The notes under the pieces were generated by a model. It did not search any database. It saw only the letters and a program-made list of their open reading frames with translations, and was not told where the DNA came from. Below, in pieces: positions 63,873 through 64,000 of a stretch of 64,000 nt of DNA; positions within the stretch are counted from its first letter, which is position 1; each line of letters opens with the position of its first letter. This DNA comes from an uncultured bacterium. Lineage in GTDB: Bacteria; Spirochaetota; Leptospiria; Leptospirales; Leptonemataceae. Made by a program: the position numbers and the translations under genes. The DNA is taken from positions 285,426 to 349,425 of the forward strand of contig CALFVU010000006.1 of assembly GCA_937928085.1 (NCBI GenBank), written 5' to 3'.

Positions 63873-64000
63873 ATGAAAAAAATAATTTTGATATTGCTTT
63901 TCACATCTGCAGTAAGCCTTTTTGCAGTAGAATCTGTGATCTTTGTTCATGGAAGAGGTGGTTCTTGTGGAAGTGGATATACAACCGATGCAGGAAACTA
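63873..64000 (+). CDS. Secreted lipase or alpha/beta-hydrolase-like protein, N-terminal part
   Basis: The frame starts at ATG 63873 after AAGGGGG and runs off the right edge. The first 20 residues (KKIILILLFTSAVSLFA) are a signal peptide. Then comes VIFVHGRGGSCGSGY, the HG oxyanion-hole start of lipases and other alpha/beta hydrolases. The catalytic Ser is beyond the window, so the family is only a likelihood. Confidence 0.6.
   Translation, partial: MKKIILILLFTSAVSLFAVESVIFVHGRGGSCGSGYTTDAGN

Noticed and set aside
1..64000. CRISPR arrays, tRNA and rRNA genes
   Set aside because: No regularly spaced repeats, tRNA-like TTC-arm sequences with CCA context or rRNA conserved blocks were noticed. 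A covariance-model scan would be needed to be certain.

Overview
The window is A+T-rich (roughly 70% A+T by eye) bacterial DNA, tightly packed with about 60 genes. Many genes are joined by overlapping stop and start codons. The gene content points to a spirochaete, most likely a relative of the Leptospiraceae. The signs are an inner and outer membrane envelope with heptose synthesis (hldD), spirochaete-style lipoboxes (F-N-C, I-S-C, V-Y-C), a hrcA-grpE-dnaK-dnaJ operon, flgB/flgC and motA/motB/fliL, a GspL-GspM-GspN set, and a broken gene resembling the Leptospira-expanded DUF1564 family. This assignment is inference. No rRNA, tRNA, CRISPR array or insertion sequence was seen.

Layout. 1-6.6 kb: peptidoglycan and division genes murF-mraY-murD-ftsW-murG. 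6.7-8.85 kb: sucC-sucD, ending in a clear terminator. 8.9-12 kb: a compact five-gene ubiquitin-like conjugation operon with a RING-like/OB-like protein, a Ubl, an E2 with a candidate catalytic Cys, an E1, and a JAB/JAMM isopeptidase. 12-17 kb: pdxJ, a CHAT (caspase-like) protein, a Cys-rich protein, a YrdC/YciO protein, a thioesterase and a transglutaminase-fold protein. 17.1-20.1 kb: a STAS protein, a GT-C glycosyltransferase, then a gene-poor kilobase with the frameshifted DUF1564-like gene. 20.1-26.2 kb: an S-adenosylmethionine-cycle operon (SahR-like regulator, ahcY, metH) with a palindromic operator. 26.3-35.2 kb: GspL/M/N, a secreted GDSL hydrolase, a HEAT-repeat lipoprotein, a DUF3095-like protein and an RHH/PIN-like pair. 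35.2-40.8 kb: the heat-shock operon behind a variant CIRCE operator. 40.9-52.9 kb: mixed genes (bioA, a TolC-type protein, a cobalamin adenosyltransferase) and a frameshifted tmk. 52.9-64 kb: flagellar genes, two small lipoproteins, hldD, an Ala/Na+ symporter, a thiolase and the start of a secreted lipase-like gene.

The most notable item is the ubiquitin-like operon. Each core catalytic motif is visible, genes 2-5 overlap, and the operon has its own promoter and an upstream terminator. It resembles the Bil-type bacterial Ubl systems known from anti-phage work. Here it is led by a candidate one-zinc RING-like protein with an OB-like tail, and it carries a Ubl lacking a Gly-Gly terminus.

Second, two genes (tmk and the DUF1564-like gene) are each broken at a 9-base homopolymer and each is restored by exactly one extra base, which suggests either slippage decoding or homopolymer sequencing error. 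Third, several operons have a -10 box only 4-7 bases before the start codon and no Shine-Dalgarno, suggesting leaderless mRNAs alongside conventional Shine-Dalgarno genes.
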